A DNA stretch of 64,000 bases from Acidimicrobiaceae bacterium (lineage in GTDB: Bacteria > Actinomycetota > Acidimicrobiia > Acidimicrobiales > Ilumatobacteraceae), in NCBI GenBank assembly GCA_947447175.1, contig CANFIM010000004.1, positions 1-64,000 on the forward strand, written 5' to 3'. Of this stretch, positions 50,743 through 59,928 are shown piece after piece. Position numbers and translations under genes: made by a program. How positions within the stretch are numbered: the first letter of the stretch is position 1; every line of letters begins with the position of its first letter. The notes beneath the pieces were generated by a model. It was given only the letters and a program-made list of their open reading frames with translations, searched no databases and was not told the DNA's origin.

Positions 50743-51807
50743 GTGACACATTTCAGTCCTCGCGAACAGATACGCGAAATGAGCGGGTATCACTCCCCGC
50801 AGGTTGATGTGCCTGTTCGTCTGAACACCAACGAATCTCCGTTTCCGCCTCCAACCGACTGGGTGAAGTCCATTGGGGCAATCGCAGAATCAATTGATTG
50901 GAATCGTTATCCAGACCGGGCGGCAACAGAACTGTGTGAAGCAATTGCGCGTCGCCACGGAGTAGCTCCAGAGCAAGTATTCGTTGCCAACGGATCGAAT
51001 GAAGTGATTCAAACAATTCTTCTGGCATATGGCGGTCATGGCCGAATCGTTGCCACATTTGAACCCACGTATCAGATGTACGCGCAGATCGCGCACGTTA
51101 CTGGTGCCGAAGTGGTGGAAGGCGAGCGCAGAGCAGATCTCACGCTTGACCCAATAGAGATTGAACGAGTTGTTGCACGTCACCAACCCGCCGTCACTTT
51201 TTTGTGTAATCCGAATAACCCCACGGGTCTAGTGGAGCCACGTGAAAACCTGGAAGCGCTTCTTGAAGTGGCGTCAGGCATTGTTGTGGTTGATGAGGCG
51301 TATGCCGAGTTCTCTGATTGGTCAGCAATGGAGTTGGTGTCAGAAGACAAGCCCATCGCCGTTACTCGCACTTTTTCCAAAACCCTGTCAATGGCTGCAC
51401 TGCGTGTTGGATATGTGGTGGGGCCAACATGGCTCATTAACGACTTGCGCATTGCTGCCTTGCCGTACCACCTCGACTCGTTCAAGCAGGCTGCAACAAT
51501 TGCGGCATTGCAGTACACCAAAGAGATGGAAGAGCGTGTGGAGTTCATCAAGGCTCAACGCGCTCGACTTGAGGCAGAGATGCGCTCTCTAGATCTTGAG
51601 GTGTGGACTAGTGGCTCAAACTTTGTGCTTTTTCGATCCTCCGCGCATGACGCAAAGACACTGTGGTCTGCAGTCCTTGCCCAAGGAGTCTTGGTGCGTG
51701 ACTGCAGTTCGTGGCCACGTCTTGAAGGCTGTTTACGTGTCACAGTGGGCACGGAATCGGAGAACACGGCGTTCTTAGCAGCCCTTCGGGCGTCTTTGCC
51801 AGCATAA
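50743..51807 (+). CDS. hisC: Histidinol-phosphate aminotransferase
   Basis: VRLNTNESPFPPP, VFVANGSNEVIQTILLAYGG, RTFSKTLSMAALRVGYVV. Confidence 0.95.
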   Translation: MTHFSPREQIREMSGYHSPQVDVPVRLNTNESPFPPPTDWVKSIGAIAESIDWNRYPDRAATELCEAIARRHGVAPEQVFVANGSNEVIQTILLAYGGHGRIVATFEPTYQMYAQIAHVTGAEVVEGERRADLTLDPIEIERVVARHQPAVTFLCNPNNPTGLVEPRENLEALLEVASGIVVVDEAYAEFSDWSAMELVSEDKPIAVTRTFSKTLSMAALRVGYVVGPTWLINDLRIAALPYHLDSFKQAATIAALQYTKEMEERVEFIKAQRARLEAEMRSLDLEVWTSGSNFVLFRSSAHDAKTLWSAVLAQGVLVRDCSSWPRLEGCLRVTVGTESENTAFLAALRASLPA

Positions 51808-51877
51808 ATTCGGCTCCGAAACAGCTTTTTCATAAATTGCCGTCGGTGAACCGCATGTCAGCGGCGAGAATAGATAC

Positions 51878-52471
51878 ATGGCACGTACAGCCCAGGTCAC
51901 TCGCAACACCAAAGAAACCAGCATTGAGGTCTCGATTGATCTCGACGGCACAGGTGTTGCTTCCATCTCCACCGGAATTCCTTTTTACGATCACATGCTG
52001 GAGCAACTTGCTCGTCATGGTGGATTCAATCTCACCATCGCTGCCAAAGGTGACCTGCACATCGACACGCACCACACAGTTGAAGACGTGGCCATCTGTG
52101 TTGGTGAAGCGCTACACCAGGCATTGGGAGACAAGGCAGGCGTTCGTCGCTTTGCAAGCGGATCATTTCCACTCGACGAAGCACTTGTAGAAATTGCCCT
52201 TGACCTCAGCGGCCGTCCATTCGTTGCATGGAATGTTGAACTTCCCGAATGTCTTCCGCTGGGAAATCCAGCTTTTGATCCTTCGTTGGCCGAACACGCA
52301 ATTTCATCCATTGCTACGTCTGCGCTGATGACATTGCATGTGAACCTCACAGCAGGGCGCAACGTGCATCACATCATTGAGGCTGCATTCAAGGGCCTTG
52401 CTCGTTGTTTGCGCGATGCCGTGCGTGTTGAATCAGCCGGAGTGCCTTCAACGAAGGGCGTTCTTTCGTGA
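51878..52471 (+). CDS. hisB: Imidazoleglycerol-phosphate dehydratase
   Basis: STGIPFYDHMLEQLARHGGFNLTIAAKGDLHIDTHHTVEDVAICVGEALHQALGDK. Confidence 0.96.
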   Translation: MARTAQVTRNTKETSIEVSIDLDGTGVASISTGIPFYDHMLEQLARHGGFNLTIAAKGDLHIDTHHTVEDVAICVGEALHQALGDKAGVRRFASGSFPLDEALVEIALDLSGRPFVAWNVELPECLPLGNPAFDPSLAEHAISSIATSALMTLHVNLTAGRNVHHIIEAAFKGLARCLRDAVRVESAGVPSTKGVLS

Positions 52472-53094
52472 CGCAAGGTCCGCGAATTGCGGTCCTTGAT
52501 TACGGCATTGGAAATCTTCGTTCTGCACAAAAGGCTCTCGAGCATGTTGGTGCCCGTGCAGAACTCACTGCAGATCCCACAGTGGCGGCAACAGCAGACG
52601 CAGTGGTGTTGCCAGGCGTCGGAGCCTTCGGAGCCTGTATGGATTCACTACGCACATGTGGACTTGAATCAGTAGTCCACCAAGCAGTGGAAAGCGGAAA
52701 GCCTTTCCTCGGAATTTGTGTCGGTATGCAGATGCTGTTTGATACAAGCGAAGAAGACCCAGGCGCACGTGGGCTTGGGGTCATTCCTGGCACTGTGCAA
52801 TGGATTCCGAACACCGTGCAACGTCCGCAGATGCAATGGAATCAATTGTCCATTTCGCGCGAAGACAGAATGTTTTCCGGACTGGGTGAAAACCCATGGA
52901 TGTATTTCGTGCACTCATTTCACGGAGTTCCAACGGCTACCGAAGATGTAGTGGCAACAGTGGAATACGGCGCAACATTAAACGTGGCATTTCGTCGGGG
53001 CAATGTATTTGCCACGCAATTTCACCCAGAAAAGTCTGCACAGGCAGGGCTTGCATTGTTGAAGAATTTTGTCAACGCAGCAGGTACACAATGA
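52468..53094 (+). CDS. hisH: Imidazole glycerol phosphate synthase subunit HisH
   Basis: IAVLDYGIGNLRSAQKALEHVGA, PFLGICVGMQMLFD, ATQFHPEKSAQAGLALLKNF. Confidence 0.95.
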   Translation: MTQGPRIAVLDYGIGNLRSAQKALEHVGARAELTADPTVAATADAVVLPGVGAFGACMDSLRTCGLESVVHQAVESGKPFLGICVGMQMLFDTSEEDPGARGLGVIPGTVQWIPNTVQRPQMQWNQLSISREDRMFSGLGENPWMYFVHSFHGVPTATEDVVATVEYGATLNVAFRRGNVFATQFHPEKSAQAGLALLKNFVNAAGTQ

Positions 53095-53801
53095 AGTTGT
53101 ATCCAGCTATTGATCTGCTTGATGGCAAGGTGGTGCGTTTGCGTCAAGGCGAGTACAACGACAGCACCGTGTACGGCGAAGATCCGGTTGCTGTGGCTCT
53201 GTCATTTGTTGACCAGGGCGCATCATGGGTGCACATGGTTGACCTGAATGCTGCCAAGAGCGCACTGCCCGTCAATCGCCCCATTATTTCCAATGTTGCT
53301 CGCGCTCTTGAGAAGCGTGCACTGTTGCAAGTAGGCGGAGGTGTACGCACAGTTGGAGATGCTGAAGCTTTGGCCGAGGCAGGTGTTGCTCGTGTAGTTA
53401 TGGGCTCAGCCGCAGTTGCCGAGCCAACGTTGGTGGACGAAGTGGCTCGCTTCATCAACGTGGCCGTTGGTCTCGATCACCGTGAAGGTATTGCCGCCAC
53501 TCACGGATGGACGCAGTCGTCGGGTGAACGAGTGATTGATTTGCTCCAGGCTTTTCCATTGGCGTCTGCATTCATCATCACTGATATTTCTCGTGATGGC
53601 ATGCTGACTGGCCCCGATATTGATGGCCTTGCCGAGGCTGTTCGCTCCACCAAGATTCCTGTGGTTGCAAGCGGCGGCGTCGGCACGTTGGCACATCTGG
53701 AAGAACTGGCCGAAGTACTCGGACTTGATGGCGTCATTGTGGGAAAGGCGATCTACGAGAGCAAGTTCACAGTGACCGATGCATTGAAGGTGTTGCAATG
53801 A
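53091..53801 (+). CDS. hisA: Phosphoribosylformimino-5-aminoimidazole carboxamide ribotide isomerase
   Basis: [52 protein letters not shown]. Confidence 0.95.
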   Translation: MKLYPAIDLLDGKVVRLRQGEYNDSTVYGEDPVAVALSFVDQGASWVHMVDLNAAKSALPVNRPIISNVARALEKRALLQVGGGVRTVGDAEALAEAGVARVVMGSAAVAEPTLVDEVARFINVAVGLDHREGIAATHGWTQSSGERVIDLLQAFPLASAFIITDISRDGMLTGPDIDGLAEAVRSTKIPVVASGGVGTLAHLEELAEVLGLDGVIVGKAIYESKFTVTDALKVLQ

Positions 53802-54574
53802 GCACAGACATAGTTGCACGAGTGATTCCATGTCTTGATGTCACGAACGGTCGCGTGGTGAAGGGTGTCAACTTTGTTGATTTGCGCGATGCAGGAGATC
53901 CCGTGGAACTTGCAGCCAAGTACGACCAACAAGGTGCTGATGAATTGGTGTTTCTCGACATCACTGCGTCATCTGATGGTCGCGACACAATGATTGATGT
54001 TGTTTCGCGAACTGCTGAACAAGTGTTCATTCCATTCACTGTGGGCGGCGGTGTTCGTGAAGTGTCCGATGCTCGCTCCATCTTGCGAGCAGGTGCTGAC
54101 AAAATCAGCGTGAACACTGCAGCGGTACAGCGACCAGAATTGGTGTCAGATATCGCCGCAGAATTTGGCGCACAGTGTGTTGTGTGTGCCATTGATGCAA
54201 AATGGGATGGGGATGCACAGCGATGGTTGGTGTATCTCCACGGAGGTCGCACACGAACAGACCTTGATGCGGTTGAGTGGGCGGAAAAGATTGTTTCTCT
54301 CGGGGCAGGCGAAATCCTCCTCACCTCAATGGACCGTGATGGAACTCGTGACGGATTTGATTTGGCACTTACCCGTGCTGTTTCAGGTGCAGTGGGAGTG
54401 CCTGTCATTGCAAGTGGCGGTGTCGGCACATTGGGTCACTTGGCAGATGGTGTTACTGAAGGTGGTGCTACCGGTGTATTGGCTGCATCAATCTTTCACT
54501 TCGGCGAACACACCATTGCGGAAGCAAAATCTGAAATGGCGTCACGCGGTATTCGCGTGCGCCCCGTGAGCTAG
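53798..54574 (+). CDS. hisF: Imidazole glycerol phosphate synthase subunit HisF
   Basis: [48 protein letters not shown]. Confidence 0.95.
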   Translation: MSTDIVARVIPCLDVTNGRVVKGVNFVDLRDAGDPVELAAKYDQQGADELVFLDITASSDGRDTMIDVVSRTAEQVFIPFTVGGGVREVSDARSILRAGADKISVNTAAVQRPELVSDIAAEFGAQCVVCAIDAKWDGDAQRWLVYLHGGRTRTDLDAVEWAEKIVSLGAGEILLTSMDRDGTRDGFDLALTRAVSGAVGVPVIASGGVGTLGHLADGVTEGGATGVLAASIFHFGEHTIAEAKSEMASRGIRVRPVS

Positions 54575-55201
54575 CTACAGCGCTTCTAAAGCCGTTGACA
54601 GAGCGTGTTGGCACGCTTCGCGCGCACCAACAACAATGAAATGGTCAACGTTCGGTATCTCGATGACCGAGGTGTTTATCCAATCTTTGGTGGCGTCACG
54701 TAACACGGATGGCACGGTGAACTGATCGTGTTCGGGCGCGATCAAAATTTTTGGTCGTGAACTCTGTGCAGAGATTGGTGTGGAAGTCATGAGGGGCAGT
54801 GGAGGCGCAACCGCTATCCACGCTGCAATCCAAGGATTGGTGACGTTCAGAGCCACCATGGAACCAAATGAATAGCCACTCATGATGATGGGGCACTCTG
54901 GTTCAATCATGTCGGCAAGTTCGCACGCAGCTGCTAAATCGAGACGCTCAGAATCGCCGTCGTCGTATGTGCCCCCTGAGTTATTCACGCCGCGAAAGTC
55001 AACGGCAATTGAGTGGCAATTCAGATTTGCTGCGGCCCCTTGTAGGGCGCGTACAACGGGATTGAATCTGTCGCCACCGTGCAAAGGGTGAGGATGCCCA
55101 ATAATCACCACTGCTCGGGCTGGAAATGCGCTGGTACGTACAACATCAGCCTCTATTTGGATGCCATCAATTGTGTCGAGATAAACGGTTTCCACTCCCA
55201 T
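54575..55201 (-). CDS. Alpha/beta hydrolase
   Basis: VVIIGHPHPLHGGDRFNPVVRAL, IMSGYSFGSMVALNV nucleophile elbow. Confidence 0.85.
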   Translation of the reverse strand: MGVETVYLDTIDGIQIEADVVRTSAFPARAVVIIGHPHPLHGGDRFNPVVRALQGAAANLNCHSIAVDFRGVNNSGGTYDDGDSERLDLAAACELADMIEPECPIIMSGYSFGSMVALNVTNPWIAAWIAVAPPLPLMTSTPISAQSSRPKILIAPEHDQFTVPSVLRDATKDWINTSVIEIPNVDHFIVVGAREACQHALSTALEAL

Positions 55202-55226
55202 GGTGCAAGACGGTACCGTGAATGCG

Positions 55227-55616
55227 GTGAGCGCAGATGCAAATAACCCCACCAATGCCCTTCAGGGTCGAATCATCGTGGCCTCTGCCCAAGAACTTGC
55301 TGCTGTGAAGTACAACGCCGACGGATTGGTGCCAGCGATTGCGCAATGTGTGGACACGGGCGACATTCTCATGATGGCCTGGATGAACGCGGAATCTTTA
55401 TCGATGACCTTTGCAGAGGGCCGAATGGTCTATTACAGCCGCAGCCGTTCAGAACTGTGGCGCAAGGGCGACACCAGTGGTGATCGCCAATTTGTTCGCG
55501 AGGCGTATTACGACTGTGATGGCGACACTTTGTTGTTCAAAGTTGAGCAAGAAGGTAAAGGTGCATGCCACACCGGAGAGCGTTCTTGCTTTTATCGCGC
55601 TTTCGGAGAGCAATAG
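55227..55616 (+). CDS. hisI: Phosphoribosyl-AMP cyclohydrolase
   Basis: MMAWMNAESLSMTFAEGRMVYYSRSRSELWRKGDTSG, CDGDTLLFKVEQEGKGACHTGERSCFYR; GTG start preceded by TACCGT-N7. Confidence 0.93.
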   Translation: MSADANNPTNALQGRIIVASAQELAAVKYNADGLVPAIAQCVDTGDILMMAWMNAESLSMTFAEGRMVYYSRSRSELWRKGDTSGDRQFVREAYYDCDGDTLLFKVEQEGKGACHTGERSCFYRAFGEQ

Positions 55617-55619
55617 ATA

Positions 55620-57146
55620 ATGACCACGGCCATTACTCCTACGCGTGACGAATTCATCGCGTTGGCGCAACAGCACACTGTGGTGCCCGTGTGGACACAA
55701 ATTTTGGCTGACTTGGAAACACCCGTTGCGGCTTTCATCAAGTTGGTGGGCGATGGAAATGGTTTCTTGCTTGAATCAGTTGAGCACGGAGAGCGTTGGA
55801 GTCGTTATTCGTTCGTCGGTCGAAATCCGCGTGGCACACTCACATTGCGCAACGGTGTCATCACTACAACCGGAGAAGTACCGTCAAGCGTTCCTCTCGA
55901 TAAGGGCATGCTCGCAGCGATGGAAGAACTGCTGCGTATCTATCGTGCGCCGCTTTTCCCTGATTTACCTCCGTTACAAGGTGGGCTTATGGGCCATCTG
56001 GGGTATGACGTTGTGCGCGAAGTAGAGCATTTGCCACATGTACCGCATGATGATCGTGATTTGCCAGATGCAACCATCAGCATCATTGGTTCACTCGCTG
56101 CTTTTGACCACTGGCGCCAACGTGTCTACATGTTGGAGAGTGTGCCCGTTGCACACCTCTCAACTGAAGAAGTGGGAAGTGCATACGACGCAGCAGTGGA
56201 GAGAGTGCATGCAGCGGTTGCCGATTTGGCTCGACCTCTTGCCTACACCGCAGTTGAACCACCAATTGCGGGCGAAGTGTTGCCCGCCATGCGTTCATCA
56301 ATGCCTAATGGCCAATTCCAAAATGCAGTGGAAGTGGCGAAGGAATACATTCGTGCCGGAGATATTTTCCAAGTAGTTCTTTCGCAACGTTTTGATTTAG
56401 ATCTCACCGCAGATCCGTTTGATGTGTATCGCGTGCTACGTCAGGTCAATCCAAGCCCATATATGTATTTCGTACGTCAGCCTGACCTCACCATTGTGGG
56501 TGGATCACCTGAGCCCATGGTGAAGTTGGTCAATGGGCGAGTCATCTCGCGTCCTATTGCAGGTACGAGACGGCGCGGCGAAACCGATGAGCATGACCGA
56601 CGCATGGAAGCGGAATTGCGAGAGAACCCGAAAGAAATTGCAGAGCATGTCATGCTGATTGACCTTGCTCGCAATGATGTTGGTCGCGTCGCCAAATATG
56701 GCACCGTCACCATGGACGAGCTCATGACACTCGAGCGTTATAGCCACGTCATGCATCTCACATCACAAGTGTCAGGCGACCTGCGTGAGGGACTCAGTCC
56801 TATCGACGTGCTTCGCGCTACATTCCCGGCAGGCACGCTCAGTGGTGCACCAAAGGTGCGCGCAATGGAAATCATTGATGAGTTGGAGCCAGTAAAGCGT
56901 GGACCATATGCAGGCGTTGTTGGGTATGTCGACTTCTCGGGAAATCTTGATACTGCAATCGCCATTCGCACCATGTTTGTCGGCCCCAAAACAGCCAGCC
57001 TTCAAGCGGGTGCCGGTGTAGTGGCCGATAGTGACCCTGCCGACGAAGATCTTGAATGCCATAACAAGGCAAAGGGCGTGCTCGCGGCAATTCCCGCAGC
57101 AACGCGAATGACGCAACGCCGTCAAGAAAGTGGAACAAACGCATGA
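55620..57146 (+). CDS. trpE: Anthranilate synthase component I
   Basis: RPIAGTRRRGETDEHDRRMEAEL, LARNDVGRVAKYGTVTM, FPAGTLSGAPKVRAMEIIDELE. Confidence 0.95.
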   Translation: MTTAITPTRDEFIALAQQHTVVPVWTQILADLETPVAAFIKLVGDGNGFLLESVEHGERWSRYSFVGRNPRGTLTLRNGVITTTGEVPSSVPLDKGMLAAMEELLRIYRAPLFPDLPPLQGGLMGHLGYDVVREVEHLPHVPHDDRDLPDATISIIGSLAAFDHWRQRVYMLESVPVAHLSTEEVGSAYDAAVERVHAAVADLARPLAYTAVEPPIAGEVLPAMRSSMPNGQFQNAVEVAKEYIRAGDIFQVVLSQRFDLDLTADPFDVYRVLRQVNPSPYMYFVRQPDLTIVGGSPEPMVKLVNGRVISRPIAGTRRRGETDEHDRRMEAELRENPKEIAEHVMLIDLARNDVGRVAKYGTVTMDELMTLERYSHVMHLTSQVSGDLREGLSPIDVLRATFPAGTLSGAPKVRAMEIIDELEPVKRGPYAGVVGYVDFSGNLDTAIAIRTMFVGPKTASLQAGAGVVADSDPADEDLECHNKAKGVLAAIPAATRMTQRRQESGTNA

Positions 57147-57913
57147 GTGTTGTGTGGGCGGATGCAGAACGCGACGTAGTTTTTGCTCAGGGCGCAGATG
57201 CGGCGGAGTTTTTGCACTCACAACTGGCACAAGATATTGCGTCTCTGGCGGTGGGGGAATCTGCTCACAGTTTCTTACTCGAACCCACGGGACATATCTG
57301 CACGTTGCTGCGCGTTGTTCGACATTCCGATGACCTATTCACACTTGATACCGATGCGGGTCATGGGTCTGCAATTGTTGAACGCCTCAAGCGTTTTGTT
57401 CTTCGCGCCAGGGTTACGCTTTCAATCAGTGACTGGCGCGTGCGATCATTTCGTGGCGAAGGCGCAGTTGCTCTTGTGGGCGAGGGAATTGGTAGGGCAG
57501 TGCATGGCTGGGGTGGCCCAGATGCCATTGATGTCATTGGTGAGTTCAGCACGTTGCCACTTGTAGGAGAAGAAACTGAGCCTGGCCATATTGATGTGCT
57601 GCGTGTTGAATCCCGTTGGCCACGTGTTGGTGTGGACATTTTGGTGGGTGACATACCTGCAACTGCCGGAGTCACCGCAGTAGCGGTGAGTTTTTCCAAA
57701 GGGTGTTACCCCGGTCAAGAACTAGTTGAGCGTATGGATTCCCGTGGAGCGAACGCGCCCGTCATTCTGCGTGTTATTCCTCGTGAGGGTGTGGGTGTTG
57801 GCATGCGTGTGGAAGAAGACGGAAAATTCTTGGGCACAGTTACTTCAGTGGGAATGACTGTTGCGCTCGCTCGTCTTGATCGCACATCAACTGTGGGTGA
57901 ACCACTCGCTTGA
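57143..57913 (+). CDS. ygfZ: Folate-binding YgfZ/GcvT-like protein
   Basis: FSKGCYPGQELVERMDSRG matches the YgfZ KGCY(T/P)GQE motif. Confidence 0.9.
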   Translation: MSVVWADAERDVVFAQGADAAEFLHSQLAQDIASLAVGESAHSFLLEPTGHICTLLRVVRHSDDLFTLDTDAGHGSAIVERLKRFVLRARVTLSISDWRVRSFRGEGAVALVGEGIGRAVHGWGGPDAIDVIGEFSTLPLVGEETEPGHIDVLRVESRWPRVGVDILVGDIPATAGVTAVAVSFSKGCYPGQELVERMDSRGANAPVILRVIPREGVGVGMRVEEDGKFLGTVTSVGMTVALARLDRTSTVGEPLA

Positions 57914-58882
57914 AACAAGAGGCTCATTGCGTAGTTTTTCGAACTGCAAGTTTTCCGACAGTGCGTGCTTTAACTCATCTTTTTGAATTTGTGAACGCTC
58001 AGCAACGTTGAGCCACGAGATTGCCTCTGACGTTTTCTCGAGATGTAATGCACATATTGCAGCAACAAGAGCGTGATGAAAAGCAGGGCACATGTGATAC
58101 GCCTCACGAGCCAATTCGTATGCTCGGCTGAACTCCCCGCTAGCAACGAGTGCATCAAGAATCATTGAATCGATAGTTGGGTCACCTGATGCTTGTAATT
58201 CTGCATTTTCGAGAAGAGTCTTGAGGCGTCGCGGTTGAACAATTTGTTGGTACTGGATCATCAACATGAAAATGAACAATGGCATGAGGCCAAGTGCGTC
58301 GATGAAGAGGGTGACGCCAGAGATGCCGAGGGTGATACCAAAACTGAGATACAGAACTGCAGTTCGTCCTTTTCCAGGAGCAACGCGCTCTGCAATGGCA
58401 GCAACAATTGCACCACCATCAAGTGGAAGCAAAGGAATGAGATTCAGCAGCCCCAGCGCAAAACCGGACCACCAAATAGCTGCACTGGCCGAACTGCTGG
58501 CAATATCGCTACGGCTAAAAGGATTAACGCCAAGAGCCGTGAGCGTGATGAGGGCAGTGGCAATTTGAAATGCAGGACCAGCGAGAGTGATAAAAACCTT
58601 GCTTCGCCAGTTCAGCTCTCGCTGCGAAGAATATGAGGCATAGGCCACCATGAAATCGAGAGAAATGGAGGCTGTGCATCCTGCACGTCGAGCAGCCAGG
58701 GCGTGCCCCAGTTCATGAATCAATGTGAATACGCCTACTGCCGCAGCTATCCAATAGCCAAGTGGAGCTGGATAGATGAGGAGAAGCAGGAGAAGAAAAA
58801 TGCCAAAGCCGGGGCGAATTTGTGTGGGGAAGCCAAACAACTGAAACGTTGCTCGTAGTTTTTGGCGTGAGGTCGCTCCCAT
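57887..58882 (-). CDS. Site-2 protease family (M50) membrane protein
   Basis: TLIHELGHALAARRAG (HExxH), second-motif-like LLNLIPLLPLDGG. Confidence 0.85.
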   Translation of the reverse strand: MGATSRQKLRATFQLFGFPTQIRPGFGIFLLLLLLIYPAPLGYWIAAAVGVFTLIHELGHALAARRAGCTASISLDFMVAYASYSSQRELNWRSKVFITLAGPAFQIATALITLTALGVNPFSRSDIASSSASAAIWWSGFALGLLNLIPLLPLDGGAIVAAIAERVAPGKGRTAVLYLSFGITLGISGVTLFIDALGLMPLFIFMLMIQYQQIVQPRRLKTLLENAELQASGDPTIDSMILDALVASGEFSRAYELAREAYHMCPAFHHALVAAICALHLEKTSEAISWLNVAERSQIQKDELKHALSENLQFEKLRNEPLVSSEWFTHS

Positions 58883-58912
58883 GTGGTGAGTGTAAGTCAC
58901 TAGAGTCGTGAA

Positions 58913-59899
58913 ATGCCCCTCAGCGCTTTAGCCACTGCCGGACAGTTACTTGCAGCAAGTAGTAAATCTCATGGTGTCGATCTCGACATCGCCGGGTGGC
59001 ACTGGCCCGTTCTCATCGGCATTCTTGCACTTATGTTGCTGGTGGACATTTTGGTGATTCACCGCAAGGCACACGAGGTACATACCCGCGAGGCGCTTAT
59101 TGAATCAGTTGTATGGATCAGCCTCGGTCTCATTTTCTCGCTCTTCATACTGTGGGAATTCGGAACGTCGGCTGCTGGTGAATATCTCGGTGGTTACCTC
59201 ATTGAAAAGAGCCTGAGCGTTGACAACGTTTTCGTGTGGGCCGTGCTCTTTGCTCATTTCCAAGTTCCGAAGATGTACCAACACAGAGTTCTTTTCTGGG
59301 GAATTTTTGGCGCTCTCGCAATGAGAATCTGTTTCATTTTTGCTGGCGTTGCCATTATCAACACCTTCAAGATCACGCTCATTTTCTTCGGACTGTTCCT
59401 TTTGTATTCAGGTATCAAGCTGTTGCAGACCCATGACGAAGGTTTTGATCCTTCGAAGAGCAAAGCAATGAAAATCTTCCATCGCTTTGTGCCCTCTACT
59501 GATGAACTTGACGGCCAGAAGCTATTCACCATAAAGAATGGGAAGCGTCTGGCTACACCGTTGCTAGCAGTGCTCGTATTGGTGGAAATCACTGATGTTG
59601 TGTTCGCTGTTGACTCGGTGCCTGCTGTTCTCGCGGTCACCAAAGAGCAATACATCGCATTTGCATCAAACGCTTTTGCCATTCTCGGTTTACGAGCGCT
59701 GTACTTCCTGCTTGCAGATATGCGAGACCGGTTCAAATACCTACAAACTGGTTTGGGCGTGATTTTGGCTTTTGTTGGCGTGAAAATGACCATTTCTTAC
59801 TGGTGGCACATGCCTATTGCTGCCTCGCTGACGGTTATCGCATTGATTCTCACGGTCTCCATCGTTGCGTCAGTGCGCGATAAATCAGCCCTGCAATAG
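58913..59899 (+). CDS. TerC family integral membrane protein
   Basis: EFGTSAAGEYLGGYLIEKSLSVDNVFVWAVLFAHFQVPKMYQHRVLFWGIFGAL, LVLVEITDVVFAVDSVPAVLA. Confidence 0.92.
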   Translation: MPLSALATAGQLLAASSKSHGVDLDIAGWHWPVLIGILALMLLVDILVIHRKAHEVHTREALIESVVWISLGLIFSLFILWEFGTSAAGEYLGGYLIEKSLSVDNVFVWAVLFAHFQVPKMYQHRVLFWGIFGALAMRICFIFAGVAIINTFKITLIFFGLFLLYSGIKLLQTHDEGFDPSKSKAMKIFHRFVPSTDELDGQKLFTIKNGKRLATPLLAVLVLVEITDVVFAVDSVPAVLAVTKEQYIAFASNAFAILGLRALYFLLADMRDRFKYLQTGLGVILAFVGVKMTISYWWHMPIAASLTVIALILTVSIVASVRDKSALQ

Positions 59900-59928
59900 T
59901 TGACCTCTCCTGGCACTAATGTCAGGAC

